Below, in pieces: positions 30,411-43,756 of a stretch of 64,000 nt of DNA. Position numbers and translations under genes: made by a program. Position 1 is the first letter of the stretch. Every line of letters begins with the position of its first letter. The stretch comes from Paroceanicella profunda (lineage in GTDB: Bacteria > Pseudomonadota > Alphaproteobacteria > Rhodobacterales > Rhodobacteraceae), in contig NZ_CP040819.1 in NCBI RefSeq assembly GCF_005887635.2, positions 434,001 through 498,000 on the forward strand. Direction: 5' to 3'. Below the pieces are notes generated by a model that saw only the letters and a program-made list of their open reading frames with translations, was not told the origin of the DNA and made no database searches.

Positions 30411-30653
30411 TCAGCGCCAGATCGGCTTGCCCAGATTGACGTCGTCTTCATCGGTGACCGCACCGGCGACGGCACCCGCGCCGGCACCCACGGCCGCGCC
30501 CGTGGCGACGGAACCGCCCGCGATCGCGGAGCCTGCGCCCCCGACCAGCGCACCGATGCCGGCGCCGGACACGGCCCGGTCACCCGAGCCCGAACCGCAG
30601 GCCGCGAGCCCGAAAGCGGACGCTGCCAGCAGGGCAATGACGGAAGTACGCAT
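30411..30653 (-). CDS. Small glycine-zipper lipoprotein
   Basis: 80 residues. A lipoprotein signal peptide ends at the lipobox LAAC (Cys19). The mature part has a Gly/Ala run of the YMGG-like glycine zipper type (GAGIGALVGGAGSAIAGG), which usually forms a membrane-inserted hairpin in envelope proteins, then a short polar tail. An AGGAGAGG ribosome site precedes the ATG. Own terminator downstream suggests a single-gene unit. Such proteins are common in Rhodobacterales and mostly uncharacterised. Confidence 0.85.
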   Translation of the reverse strand: MRTSVIALLAASAFGLAACGSGSGDRAVSGAGIGALVGGAGSAIAGGSVATGAAVGAGAGAVAGAVTDEDDVNLGKPIWR

Positions 30654-30792
30654 GGAACCTCTCCTTTGTCGTTATGGCGAACAGACCGGCGACCGGCCCT
30701 TTCGACACCACAACGAACGAGCGGGGGCGTTGGTTCCGTCGCGTGACGCGGCGTCACATGCCCCGCAGTGCCCGGGAGAGGGTCCGCGGTCA

Positions 30793-31137
30793 TCAGGCCT
30801 CCTCCACCAGATGCGGGAAGGTCCGGGCCACCACGGCGAGATCCACCCTGAGCAGGGCCTCGTAGGATGCGGGGTCGAAGGGCTCCACCGGCACCACCTC
30901 ACGGCCGAGCAGCCAGCTCAGCCGGCCGGCGTCCAGGTTGCCGCGCTCGAAGGGCTCCTCCCCGAAATGCTCGATGAGGGCGGCGAGGAAGAACTCGTCC
31001 GCCTCCCGGTCCGGCTTGCGCCGGTCCTGGAAACGCTCGCGCAGCTTCAGCGGCGTGGGCTTCATGGAGGCACGCCGGATGACGAACTGCATGTCCGTGC
31101 CGGGCTGCCGGCCGGGAAATCCGCGATGTTTCAGCAT
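30793..31137 (-). CDS. Unknown protein, 114 residues
   Basis: A basic N-terminal third (FVIRRASMKPTPLKLRERFQ) is followed by an acidic, helical remainder (ADEFFLAALIEHFGEEPFE, ALLRVDLAVVARTFPHLVEE). No signal peptide or membrane segment. Its ATG overlaps the end of the upstream gene by 7 bases, so it is coupled to that gene. I do not recognise the family. Confidence 0.6.
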   Translation of the reverse strand: MLKHRGFPGRQPGTDMQFVIRRASMKPTPLKLRERFQDRRKPDREADEFFLAALIEHFGEEPFERGNLDAGRLSWLLGREVVPVEPFDPASYEALLRVDLAVVARTFPHLVEEA

Positions 31138-31565
31138 GACGCCGTCTCCTTCTGGCTGATCGTCGCGGCGCTCTTCGCAGGACCGCGCGCCCGGCGCAAC
31201 GCGTGGCGCACCCAGCGGGCCCGGCGGGCCTCGTCCCCGATCAGCCCGGACACCCGGCCCGCGAGCCCGTCCGTCACCCGGCCTCCGGCCCGCAGGGCCC
31301 CGCCGGCCGTCACCTCCAGAAGCGCGGCACCTCCCTCCGGCGCCGAGGTGGAGACCTCGACCACCGGGGAAAACCCGCGCACCCGGGCCAGAGCGCGCCA
31401 CAGGTCCTGGCGCACCTGCCGGGCGAGAGAGGCGCGGAACCGGCCCGCGTCCACTCCGTCCAGTCGCACCGACCACTCGGCGACGACACCGAAATCGGCG
31501 TCCGCCGCGCCCCGGGCCGCGTGGCGCACCCGTGCGCCGTCATGCGCCATCAGCCAGTCGGTCAT
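31131..31565 (-). CDS. Unknown protein, 144 residues
   Basis: Soluble-looking protein rich in Ala, Arg, Gly and Val, with one cysteine as the last residue. Middle section (GVVAEWSVRLDGVDAGRFRASLARQ and SPVVEVSTSAPEGG) suggests alternating strands and helices. The ATG at 31565 overlaps the RidA stop as ATGA, and its end overlaps the next gene, so the three form one coupled set. The longer open frame upstream is RidA shadow. No family recognised. Confidence 0.6.
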   Translation of the reverse strand: MTDWLMAHDGARVRHAARGAADADFGVVAEWSVRLDGVDAGRFRASLARQVRQDLWRALARVRGFSPVVEVSTSAPEGGAALLEVTAGGALRAGGRVTDGLAGRVSGLIGDEARRARWVRHALRRARGPAKSAATISQKETASC

Positions 31566-31963
31566 TCCGGCCTCCGGGCGAGGCAGTCGATCTCCACCAG
31601 CGCCCCCACGGCCAGCCCGCTCACGCCGACGGTGGTGCGCGCCGGCAGGCGACCCTTCTCGAAGAACGTCTCGTAAACCGAATTGAATTCCGCATAATCC
31701 CGGTCGAACCGCGCGAGGTAGCAGCGGCACTGCACCACGTCCTCCAGCCCCAGCCCGACGCCCTTCAGCACGATCTCGAGATTGCGCATCACCCGCCCGG
31801 TCTGCGCCGCGATGCCCTCCGGCAGGGGGGCGTCCGGCGCATCCGGATGGGTGGGCATCTGCCCGGTCAGCACCACCCAGCCCGCGGCCTCCACCGCGTG
31901 GCTGAACGGGGCAACGGGCCGCGGTGCCTGCGGCAGGAGATGGAAGATGGTCGCTCCGGTCAC
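31562..31963 (-). CDS. RidA (YjgF/YER057c/UK114) family protein
   Basis: 133 residues. RidA enzymes hydrolyse reactive enamine/imine intermediates. Visible family features: FSHAVEAAGWVVLTGQMP near the N-terminus, QTGRVMRNLEIVLKGVG, and ARTTVGVSGLAVGALVEIDCLA at the end, with the conserved Arg and acidic residues in place. It is coupled to the unknown gene downstream and 18 bases from the Rho-N-like gene upstream. It is not the canonical RidA partner of a threonine dehydratase, so the subfamily is uncertain. Confidence 0.85.
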   Translation of the reverse strand: MTGATIFHLLPQAPRPVAPFSHAVEAAGWVVLTGQMPTHPDAPDAPLPEGIAAQTGRVMRNLEIVLKGVGLGLEDVVQCRCYLARFDRDYAEFNSVYETFFEKGRLPARTTVGVSGLAVGALVEIDCLARRPE

Positions 31964-31981
31964 ACGGCCCTCCGCTGGGTG

Positions 31982-32233
31982 TCAGCTGTTGCGCAAAGCA
32001 TCGATCAGCTCATCCTTCGTCATCTTCGAGCGCCCTGTCACGTCCAGTTCGCGGGCCCGGGCGTAAAGCTCCGCCTTCGTCTGGTCCTCGTAGCGCGGCG
32101 CCTTTCCGCCCCGCACGCTGGCGGACCGGCCTGCGTTGGCGATCCGCGCCGCCTTCTGCCGCGAGGCGCCCTCCCTGCGCAGCGCCTCGTATGTCTCGTC
32201 GTCCTTGATCGACGGCCCATGGTCCCGGGTCAT
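31982..32233 (-). CDS. Small Rho-N/SAP-like domain protein (DUF7218 type)
   Basis: 83 residues. N-terminal DHGPSIKDDETYEALRREG and GASRQKAARIANA match the small family annotated as DUF7218, and the C-terminal YARARELDVTGRSKMTKDEL resembles the helix-extended-loop-helix of the Rho N-terminal domain, often linked to nucleic acid binding. Highly charged and soluble. It lies between pccB and ridA. Function unknown. Confidence 0.75.
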   Translation of the reverse strand: MTRDHGPSIKDDETYEALRREGASRQKAARIANAGRSASVRGGKAPRYEDQTKAELYARARELDVTGRSKMTKDELIDALRNS

Positions 32234-32319
32234 TCCGGCCTCCTTGCTTCAGGGGATGTCTGCCCCCTGAACGCGCGGAGGACCGGGCGGGTTCGCCCCG
32301 GGCCGCCGGCCCGCTCGTC

Positions 32320-33852
32320 TCAGAGCGGGATGTTGTCGTGCTTCTTCCACGGGTTCGCGAGCTTCTTGCCCCGCAGGCTCGCGAAGGCGCGCGACACTCT
32401 GCGCCGGGTGGAATGCGGCATGATCACCTCATCGATGAAGCCCTTTTCCGCAGCAACGAAGGGGTTTGCGAAGCGTTCTTCATATTCCGCGGTCCGCTGC
32501 CCGATCTTCTCCGGGTCGCCCAGCTCGGAGCGGTAGAGGATCTCCACCGCGCCCTTCGCGCCCATCACGGCAATTTCCGCCGTGGGCCAGGCGTAGTTGA
32601 AATCGCCGCGCAGGTGCTTGGAGGCCATCACGTCATAGGCCCCGCCATAGGCCTTGCGGGTGATGACGGTCACCTTCGGCACCGTCGCCTCGCCATAGGC
32701 GAACAGCAGCTTCGCACCGTGCTTGATGACCCCGCCATATTCCTGCCCGGTGCCCGGCAGGAAGCCCGGCACATCGACAAAGGTGAGGATGGGGATCTCG
32801 AACGCGTCGCAGAAGCGCACGAAGCGGGCCGCCTTGCGCGAGCTGTCGATGTCCAGGCAGCCGGCCAGCACCATCGGCTGATTCGCCACCACGCCCACCG
32901 TGGAGCCTTCCAGCCGGATGAACCCGGTGATGATGTTCTTGGCGAAATCGGCCTGGATCTCGTAGAAATCCGCCTCGTCGGCGACCTTCAGGATGAGTTC
33001 CTTCATGTCGTAGGGCTGGTTCGCATTGTCAGGCACCAGCGTGTCGAGGCTCATCTCCACCCGGGCCGGATCATCGAAGAACGGGCGGACGGGCGGTTTC
33101 TCGCGGTTGTTGAGCGGCAGCAGGTCCACCAGGCGGCGCACCTCGATCAGCGCCTCCACGTCATTCTCGAAGGCGCCGTCGGCGACCGAGCTCTTCGTGG
33201 TGTGGGTGCGCGCGCCGCCCAGTTCCTCGGCGGTGACGATCTCGTTGGTGACGGTCTTCACCACGTCCGGGCCGGTGACGAACATGTAGGAGGAATCGCG
33301 CACCATGAAGATGAAATCCGTCATGGCGGGGGAATAGACCGCCCCGCCCGCGCAGGGCCCCATGATCACCGAGATCTGCGGCACCACGCCGGAGGCGAGC
33401 ACGTTCTTCTGGAACACGTCCGCGTAGCCGGCGAGCGAGGCCACGCCCTCCTGGATGCGTGCCCCGCCCGAATCGTTCAACCCGATCACGGGCGCGCCGT
33501 TCTGCACCGCCATGTCCATGATCTTGCAGATCTTCCGGGCGTGGGTTTCGGAGAGCGAGCCGCCGAAGACGGTGAAGTCCTGGCTGAACACGTAGACCAT
33601 GCGGCCGTTGATCGTGCCCCAGCCGGTCACCACACCGTCGCCGGACATCTTCGTGTCCTGCATGCCGAAATCGGTGCAGCGGTGGGAGACGAACATGTCG
33701 AACTCCTCGAAGGAGCCCTCGTCGAGCAGCAGGTCGAGGCGCTCGCGCGCGGTCAGCTTGCCCTTGGAATGCTGGGCGGCGATGCGCTTCTCGCCGCCTC
33801 CCAGCCGGGCTTCCGCGCGGCGGGCCTCAAGCTCTTCGAGAATGTCCTTCAT
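32320..33852 (-). CDS. pccB: Propionyl-CoA carboxylase, carboxyltransferase subunit
   Basis: 510 residues, the standard PccB size. Crotonase-fold carboxyltransferase halves with [20 protein letters not shown] and [16 protein letters not shown] in the first and [17 protein letters not shown] and [13 protein letters not shown] in the second. Partners PccA. The ATG at 33852 follows a GGGGAGGA ribosome site; upstream open frame is intergenic. Transcribed away from pccR, with TTTGCAAA-like sites between the two. Confidence 0.95.
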   Translation of the reverse strand: MKDILEELEARRAEARLGGGEKRIAAQHSKGKLTARERLDLLLDEGSFEEFDMFVSHRCTDFGMQDTKMSGDGVVTGWGTINGRMVYVFSQDFTVFGGSLSETHARKICKIMDMAVQNGAPVIGLNDSGGARIQEGVASLAGYADVFQKNVLASGVVPQISVIMGPCAGGAVYSPAMTDFIFMVRDSSYMFVTGPDVVKTVTNEIVTAEELGGARTHTTKSSVADGAFENDVEALIEVRRLVDLLPLNNREKPPVRPFFDDPARVEMSLDTLVPDNANQPYDMKELILKVADEADFYEIQADFAKNIITGFIRLEGSTVGVVANQPMVLAGCLDIDSSRKAARFVRFCDAFEIPILTFVDVPGFLPGTGQEYGGVIKHGAKLLFAYGEATVPKVTVITRKAYGGAYDVMASKHLRGDFNYAWPTAEIAVMGAKGAVEILYRSELGDPEKIGQRTAEYEERFANPFVAAEKGFIDEVIMPHSTRRRVSRAFASLRGKKLANPWKKHDNIPL

Positions 33853-33928
33853 GCGTCTGTCCTCCCCGGACCTGGGCCATCTCCGTGCGGCGACCATAGC
33901 GCCGGGGCGCCGGGGCCTGAAGCATTGA

Positions 33929-33984
33929 TTGGCAAAGTTGCGTAGTTTACAAACTCGGCATTCTGCGAATTGCAAATTTGCGAA
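33929..33984. promoter_or_regulatory. Candidate PccR operator region between pccB and pccR
   Basis: Several near-copies of TTTGCAAA lie in the divergent gap: TTGGCAAA at 33929, TTTACAAA at 33946, ATTGCAAA at 33969 and TTTGCGAA at 33977 (each one mismatch), and TCTGCGAA at 33962 (two mismatches). From memory, the Rhodobacter sphaeroides PccR study reported paired TTTGCAAA sites upstream of pccB. The paired spacing here is not identical to that, so exact contacts are inferred. Confidence 0.7.
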
Positions 33985-34001
33985 GTCATCCGGGGGCCGC
34001 G

Positions 34002-35987
<1,986 letters not shown>

Positions 35988-36581
35988 TCAGCCGGCGTCG
36001 GTGGGGCCGCGGCGGTCCCGGCGCAGGGTGGCGTAGAGCACGTGGGTGCGCCAGCGGCCGTTGATCTGCAGGTAGCTCTGCGCCACGCCCTCGTACTTGA
36101 AGCCGACGCGCTCCAGCAGGCCGCGCGAGGGCGTGTTTTCGGGCAGGCAGGCCGCCTCGATGCGCGAGAGGTCCATGCGGGCGAAGGCATGCGCCACCAC
36201 GGCCTCCAGCGCCTCGGACATGTAGCCCTGCCGGGCGAAGGCCTCCCCCACCCAGTAGCCCACGGTGGCCGATTGCGCCGGGCCGCGGCGGATGTTGTCC
36301 AGGGTGATCGCGCCGAGGAGGGTGCCGTCCTCCTTGCGCTCCAGGAACAGCGGCACGGCGCGTTCGGTCTCGATGGCGCGCTTCGCCCAGGCCACCCGGT
36401 TGCGGAAGGCCTGCGGCGAGAGGTGGTCGGCGGCGCGCACCGGCTCCCAATGCGCGAGGAAGCCGTGGCCCTCGCGCCGCAGTGTCGCCCAGGGCTGGTG
36501 ATCCTCGCGCCGCGGTGGGCGCAGCACGAGGCGTGCCGTATTGATACGGACTTGCGGAGCCTGTCGGAACAGCCCCAGCAC
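35988..36581 (-). CDS. GNAT-family N-acetyltransferase (RimJ/RimL-like)
   Basis: 197 residues. The fold is recognisable from RLVLRPPRREDHQPW at the start, LLGAITLDNIRRG, GYWVGEAFARQGYMSEALEAVV (acetyl-CoA-binding motif region) and ENTPSRGLLERVGFKYEG. Ends with RWRTHVLYATLRRD, typical of RimJ-like ribosomal-protein or small-molecule acetyltransferases. It lies 5 bases from the M16 peptidase gene in the same operon; substrate unknown. Confidence 0.88.
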   Translation of the reverse strand: MLGLFRQAPQVRINTARLVLRPPRREDHQPWATLRREGHGFLAHWEPVRAADHLSPQAFRNRVAWAKRAIETERAVPLFLERKEDGTLLGAITLDNIRRGPAQSATVGYWVGEAFARQGYMSEALEAVVAHAFARMDLSRIEAACLPENTPSRGLLERVGFKYEGVAQSYLQINGRWRTHVLYATLRRDRRGPTDAG

Positions 36582-36586
36582 CCGTC

Positions 36587-37846
36587 TCAGGCCGCGAGCC
36601 GCTGGGCGAGCGCAACATGGTCGGGTGCGGCGGACACCGGGCCGTAGAGCGCCAGTGCCGGCGGGCGTGCCAGCAGCGCCCGGGCATAGGCCCGCGCGCC
36701 GACGGCATCGACCGCGTCGATCCGCTCCACCGCTTCGGAGAGGTCCGGCACCCGGCCCCAGATCGCCAGCACCCGGGCAAGGCGCTCGCAGCGGGCGGAG
36801 GGCGATTCGAGGCCCATCAGCAGGCCGGCCTTCATCTGCGCGCGGGCGCGGGTGATCTCGGCCTCGCTCATGTCCTCGGCCGCGCGGCGCAGCTCGTCCA
36901 CGGTGATGCGGGCGAGGTCGGCCACCTCACCGGCCCCGGTGCCGGCGTAGATGGTGAGCGAGCCGGTGTCGGCGTAGGCGGAGGCGTGCGAGCCGATGGT
37001 GTAGCACAGGCCGCGCTTCTCGCGGATCTCCTGGAACAGGCGCGAGGACATGCCGCCGCCGAGCGCGGTGGCGAACACCTGCGCGGTGTAGACATCCGCG
37101 TCGCGGTAGCCCGGGCCCTCCAGCGACAGGGCGAAATGCGCCTGCTCGAGGGTCTTGACCTCACGCCGTTCGCCGCCCGAGAAGCGCGCGCCCAGGGCGA
37201 GCGGCACCGTCCGGCCGGGCATCCTGCCGAAGATCTCCTCCGCCAGGCGGACGATCTTCTCGTGGTCCACCCCGCCGGCGGCGGAGAGGATCATCTGGTC
37301 GGGGGCGTAGAACTGGCCGGTGAAGCGGCGCAGGTCGCCCTCGCCGAAGCCGCGCACCAGGTCGGCCGGCCCGAGGATGGAGCGGCCGAAGGGCTGGTCC
37401 GGGTAGGAGACCTCGTGCAGCCAGTCGAAGATGATGTCGTCCGGCGTGTCCAGCGTCTGGCCGATCTCCTGCAGGATCACCCCGCGCTCCACCGAGATTT
37501 CCCGCGCGTCGAAGGCCGGGTTCATCACGATGTCGCCGATCAGGTCGATGGCCAGCGGCACGTCGGCGGAGAGCACCCGGGCGTAATAGGCCGTCATCTC
37601 CTTGGAGGTATAGGCGTTGAGATAGCCGCCCACGTCCTCGATCTCCTCGGCGATCTGCAGGGCGGAGCGCCGGGCGGTACCCTTGAACGCCATGTGCTCG
37701 AGGAAATGCGCGATGCCGGTCTCGCCCTCGCCCTCGTGGCGCGAGCCCGCGCTCACCCACACGCCGACGGAGGCGGACTGCAGCCCCGGCATGTGTTCGG
37801 TGACGATGCGGAACCCGTTGGGCAGGGTATGGGTGGCGATGCTCAC
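36587..37846 (-). CDS. M16-family zinc metallopeptidase (processing-peptidase-like)
   Basis: 419 residues. The inverted zinc motif H47-F-L-E50-H51 and the third ligand E127 (76 residues after H51, the standard spacing) are all present, so this is an active-type subunit. The glycine-rich GGGMSSRLFQEIREKRGLCYTI segment is conserved. The bacterial homologues resemble mitochondrial processing peptidase beta; their natural substrates are unclear. The GTG start overlaps the thrC stop as GTGA. Confidence 0.92.
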   Translation of the reverse strand: MSIATHTLPNGFRIVTEHMPGLQSASVGVWVSAGSRHEGEGETGIAHFLEHMAFKGTARRSALQIAEEIEDVGGYLNAYTSKEMTAYYARVLSADVPLAIDLIGDIVMNPAFDAREISVERGVILQEIGQTLDTPDDIIFDWLHEVSYPDQPFGRSILGPADLVRGFGEGDLRRFTGQFYAPDQMILSAAGGVDHEKIVRLAEEIFGRMPGRTVPLALGARFSGGERREVKTLEQAHFALSLEGPGYRDADVYTAQVFATALGGGMSSRLFQEIREKRGLCYTIGSHASAYADTGSLTIYAGTGAGEVADLARITVDELRRAAEDMSEAEITRARAQMKAGLLMGLESPSARCERLARVLAIWGRVPDLSEAVERIDAVDAVGARAYARALLARPPALALYGPVSAAPDHVALAQRLAA

Positions 37847-39234
37847 GTGCGCGTGTCCTTGATCAGGGTCTCGATGGTCTCGAGATCGTTGGCGACAACC
37901 TGCACCCGCTCGGGCCGCTCGTAAAGGTCTGCCATGTGGGGGGGAAGCGCGGGGCGCTGGCCGCAGGCCGCCTCCACCGCGTCGGGGAACTTCGCGGCAT
38001 GGGCGGTGGCAAGCGTGACCACGGGAATGCGCCGGGTGCCGTGCACCTCATCCGCCGCATGCACGCCCACCGCGGTGTGCGGGCAGATCACCTGCCCGTT
38101 GCTGGCGAACATCGCGGCGATGGTCGCCGAGGTCTCCTCCTCCGAGGCGCGGGCGCTGTCGAACTCGGCGCGCAGCCGGTTCAGCGCGCCCTGCGGCAGG
38201 GTGAAGCCGCCGCGCGCGCGCAGCTCGTCCATCGCCAGCGCCACGGCGGCGCCCTCGCGGTCGTAGAGGTCGAACAGCAGCCGCTCGAAGTTCGAGGAGA
38301 TCTGGATGTCCATCGAGGGCGAGATCGAGGGGTGGACCCCCTCCATCCGGTACTCCCCGGTCTCCAGCGTGCGGTGCAGGATGTCGTTGAGGTTGGTCGC
38401 CACGATCAGCCGCTCGACGGGCAGGCCCATGCGCTTGGCCGCGTAGCCGGCGAAGATGTCGCCGAAATTGCCCGTGGGCACGGCGAAGCTCACCGCCCGG
38501 TGCGGCGCGCCGAGGGCCACGGCGGAGGTGAAGAAATACACCGTCTGCGCCAGCACCCGGGCCCAGTTGATCGAGTTCACCGCGGCGAGGCCCACAGTGT
38601 CGCGGAAGGCGAAATCGTTGAACATGTCCTTCACGCGGGCCTGGCAATCGTCGAAATCGCCCTCCACCGCGATGGCGTGGACATTGCTTTCCACCGGCGT
38701 GGTCATCTGGCGGCGCTGCACCTCCGACACCCGGCCATGCGGGTAGAGGATGAACACATCCACCGAGGAAAGGCCGCGGAAGGCCTCGATCGCCGCCGAG
38801 CCGGTGTCGCCGGAGGTGGCGCCGACGATGGTCACCCGCTTGCCCGCCCGGGTCAGCGCGAGGTCGAAGAGCTGGCCGATGAGCTGCATCGCCACGTCCT
38901 TGAACGCCAGCGTGGGGCCGTGGTGCAGCTCCAGCAGGAACTTGCCCGCCTCGTACTGAACCAGCGGCACCCGCGCCGTGGAACGGAAGCCCGCATAGGC
39001 CCGCGCGATGGCGCCGCGGAACTCCGTGTCGGTGAAGGCCTCGCCGATGAAGGGGCGCATCACGCGATAGGCCACCTCCTCATAGGGCGCCCCGGCGAGA
39101 TCGGCGATCTCCCCGGCGCTCATGTGCGGCCAGCTTTCCGGCATGTAGAGCCCGCCGTCACGGGCGAGGCCGGTCAGCATGGCTTCTTCGAAGGAAAGCA
39201 CGGGCGCCTGGCCACGCGTCGAGATGTAGCGCAT
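37843..39234 (-). CDS. thrC: Threonine synthase
   Basis: 463 residues, the longer PLP fold type II form. N-terminal MRYISTRGQAPVLSFEEAML is typical; PLP lysine K112 lies in HHGPTLAFKDVAMQ; the phosphate-binding SGDTGSAA follows near 146 and NSINWARVLAQ is conserved. Converts O-phosphohomoserine to threonine. It is the first gene of a thrC, M16 peptidase, GNAT operon with tight coupling. Confidence 0.95.
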   Translation of the reverse strand: MRYISTRGQAPVLSFEEAMLTGLARDGGLYMPESWPHMSAGEIADLAGAPYEEVAYRVMRPFIGEAFTDTEFRGAIARAYAGFRSTARVPLVQYEAGKFLLELHHGPTLAFKDVAMQLIGQLFDLALTRAGKRVTIVGATSGDTGSAAIEAFRGLSSVDVFILYPHGRVSEVQRRQMTTPVESNVHAIAVEGDFDDCQARVKDMFNDFAFRDTVGLAAVNSINWARVLAQTVYFFTSAVALGAPHRAVSFAVPTGNFGDIFAGYAAKRMGLPVERLIVATNLNDILHRTLETGEYRMEGVHPSISPSMDIQISSNFERLLFDLYDREGAAVALAMDELRARGGFTLPQGALNRLRAEFDSARASEEETSATIAAMFASNGQVICPHTAVGVHAADEVHGTRRIPVVTLATAHAAKFPDAVEAACGQRPALPPHMADLYERPERVQVVANDLETIETLIKDTRT

Positions 39235-39580
39235 TGAATACCCCTGCGGTTGTCGGGCCGTGTCATACCGCCCGATGCCCGCCGTTTCCAGCGTATTTGC
39301 CGGATCTTTACTGCACGATTACCGGAGGTGGCCCCGGGAGACGGACGGGACACCCCCCGGAACCGGCCGCCGGAAGCCCTCACCCGGCCTGCCCCGCCGC
39401 ATTCTGGCGCGGCGCCCGGCCCGTCCCCGCCCCCCCGGGCGCCCCCGGAACCGGGGCTGCCGGCGCGCGGGCGGGGGGACACGCCTCCCTGCCCGCCGCC
39501 GCCCGGCGGGGCGTCCGGCCGGTCGGCGCGCGCGCCCCGCCGGGCAGAACCGGACGGGGGCGCGGGGCGGGGGCCTGCCG
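39235..39580. other. Intergenic region upstream of thrC
   Basis: 346 bases between the thrC start and the metY stop, both on the minus strand. The 90 bases nearest thrC are less GC-rich and presumably hold its promoter, but I could not pick out -35/-10 boxes with confidence. The remainder is very GC-rich (over 80 percent by eye) with no gene, clear terminator or repeat. Confidence 0.5.
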
Positions 39581-40876
39581 TCAGGCGGTGGCGGCGGCGA
39601 GGGCCTGGTCGAGATCGGCGATGAGATCCGCCGCGCTCTCGATGCCGATGGACAGGCGCACCATGTCCGGCGCCGCGCCCGCGGCCACCTGCTGCTCGGG
39701 GTCGAGCTGGCGGTGGGTGGTCGAGGCCGGGTGGATGATCAGCGAGCGCGTGTCGCCCAGGTTGGCCACGTGGGAGAAGATCTCCACCGAATCCACCAGC
39801 TTCACGCAGGCTTCATACCCGCCCTTCACCCCGAAGGTGAACAGCGCGCCGGCCCCCTTCGGGTAGAGCGCCTGCGCCCGGGCGTGCCAGGGCGAGGAGG
39901 CGAGCCCGGGCCAGGTGACGGCGCTCACCCGAGGATCGGCTTCCAGCCACTCGGCCACCGCCTTCGCGTTCGCCACGTGCTTGTCCATGCGCAGCGACAG
40001 GGTCTCGATGCCCTGCAGGGTGATCCAGGCGTTCATCGGGCTCTGGCACATGCCGAGGTCGCGCAGGCCGATGGCATGGCCGTGCAGCACGTAGGCCAGC
40101 GGCCCGAAGGTCTCGTGGAACTTCAGCCCGTGGTACGCGGGCTCCGGCTGGCTGAGGCTGGGGAAGCGGTCGGAGGCCGACCAGTCGAACTGGCCCGAAT
40201 CGACCACCACGCCCCCCATGGAGGAGCCGTTGCCGGAGAGGTATTTCGTGGTGGAATGGATGACGAGCGTCGCCCCCATCGCGATCGGGTTGCACAGGTA
40301 GGGGGTGGCCGTGGTGTTGTCCACGATCAGCGGCACGCCCACCCGCCGCGCGATCTCCGCCAGCGCCGGGATGTCGGTGACATAGCCGCCGGGGTTGCAG
40401 ATGCTCTCGCAGAAGATCGCCTTGGTGCGCCCGTCGCAGGCCGCCTCCAGCGCGGCGAGGTCCTCGGTGTCCGCGAAGCGCGCCTCCCATCCGAAACGCC
40501 GGATGGTGTGGGTGAACTGGGTGATCGTGCCGCCGTAGAGCCGCCGGGAGGAGACGATGTTGTCCCCCGGCCCCATCAGCGGGAACAGCGCCAGGATCTG
40601 CGCCGCATGGCCCGAGGAGGTGGCCACCGCGCCCACGCCGCCCTCCAGCGCCGCGATGCGCTCCTGCAGCGCGGCCACCGTGGGATTGGTGAGGCGGGAG
40701 TAGATGAAGCCCACCTCCTGCAGGTTGAACAGGGCCGCGGCATGGTCCGCGTCGCGGAAGACATAGGCGGTGGTCTGGTAGATCGGCGTCTGGCGCGCGC
40801 CGGTCGCCGGATCGGGCTTGGCGCCGGCGTGAACCTGCAGCGTGTCGAAGCCGTAGGGATGGGGTGCGTCGCTCAT
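39581..40876 (-). CDS. metY: O-acetylhomoserine aminocarboxypropyltransferase (sulfhydrylase)
   Basis: 431-residue Cys/Met-metabolism PLP enzyme. It starts GFDTLQVHAGAKPDPATGARQTPIYQTTAY, which is characteristic of the O-acetylhomoserine sulfhydrylase group; the PLP lysine is in HSTTKYLSGNG near residue 210 and SSGHAAQ near 88 binds the cofactor phosphate. Converts O-acetylhomoserine and sulfide to homocysteine. The leader is structured (see 40898-40967), and topA starts 180 bases away on the other strand. Confidence 0.92.
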   Translation of the reverse strand: MSDAPHPYGFDTLQVHAGAKPDPATGARQTPIYQTTAYVFRDADHAAALFNLQEVGFIYSRLTNPTVAALQERIAALEGGVGAVATSSGHAAQILALFPLMGPGDNIVSSRRLYGGTITQFTHTIRRFGWEARFADTEDLAALEAACDGRTKAIFCESICNPGGYVTDIPALAEIARRVGVPLIVDNTTATPYLCNPIAMGATLVIHSTTKYLSGNGSSMGGVVVDSGQFDWSASDRFPSLSQPEPAYHGLKFHETFGPLAYVLHGHAIGLRDLGMCQSPMNAWITLQGIETLSLRMDKHVANAKAVAEWLEADPRVSAVTWPGLASSPWHARAQALYPKGAGALFTFGVKGGYEACVKLVDSVEIFSHVANLGDTRSLIIHPASTTHRQLDPEQQVAAGAAPDMVRLSIGIESAADLIADLDQALAAATA

Positions 40877-40897
40877 CGTGGTGTCCTCCGGTTGTTG

Positions 40898-40967
40898 TTT
40901 GGGGCGACATTACCCAAATCCCCGTGGAGGTCCACCAGGCTCAGATGCTGCCCGGACCCGTGGAACC
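40898..40967 (-). promoter_or_regulatory. Structured leader upstream of metY
   Basis: On the minus strand a nested hairpin (outer GGT-t-CCA/TGGACC, inner CCGGGC/GCCTGG with one G-U pair) spans 40929-40967, followed by a second hairpin TTTGGG/CCCAAA at 40898-40918, then a GGAGG ribosome site and the metY ATG. The sequence does not match the SAM-II or SAM/SAH riboswitch cores I know, so this is a candidate regulatory RNA only. Confidence 0.3.
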
Positions 40968-41056
40968 ATGCGGGAATCTGGCCAGTTGACATTGCCTGCC
41001 GCGAACCCACATGGTCCCGCTCCTCAGGGAACCGCGCTTAATGTTCAGGAGTCTGC

Positions 41057-43756
<2,700 letters not shown>

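Noticed and set aside
33978..34001. TTG start for pccR eight codons upstream
   Set aside because: It lies inside the operator-like repeats and lacks a ribosome site; the ATG at 34002 gives the family N-terminus.
39235..39580. Short frames in the GC-rich thrC upstream region
   Set aside because: Composition is extreme, no start sites are supported and translated peptides are Pro/Arg/Gly-rich noise.
40877..40990. SAM-II or SAM/SAH riboswitch before metY
   Set aside because: The conserved core sequences I know from these classes are not present; only generic hairpins remain, reported as a low-confidence leader.
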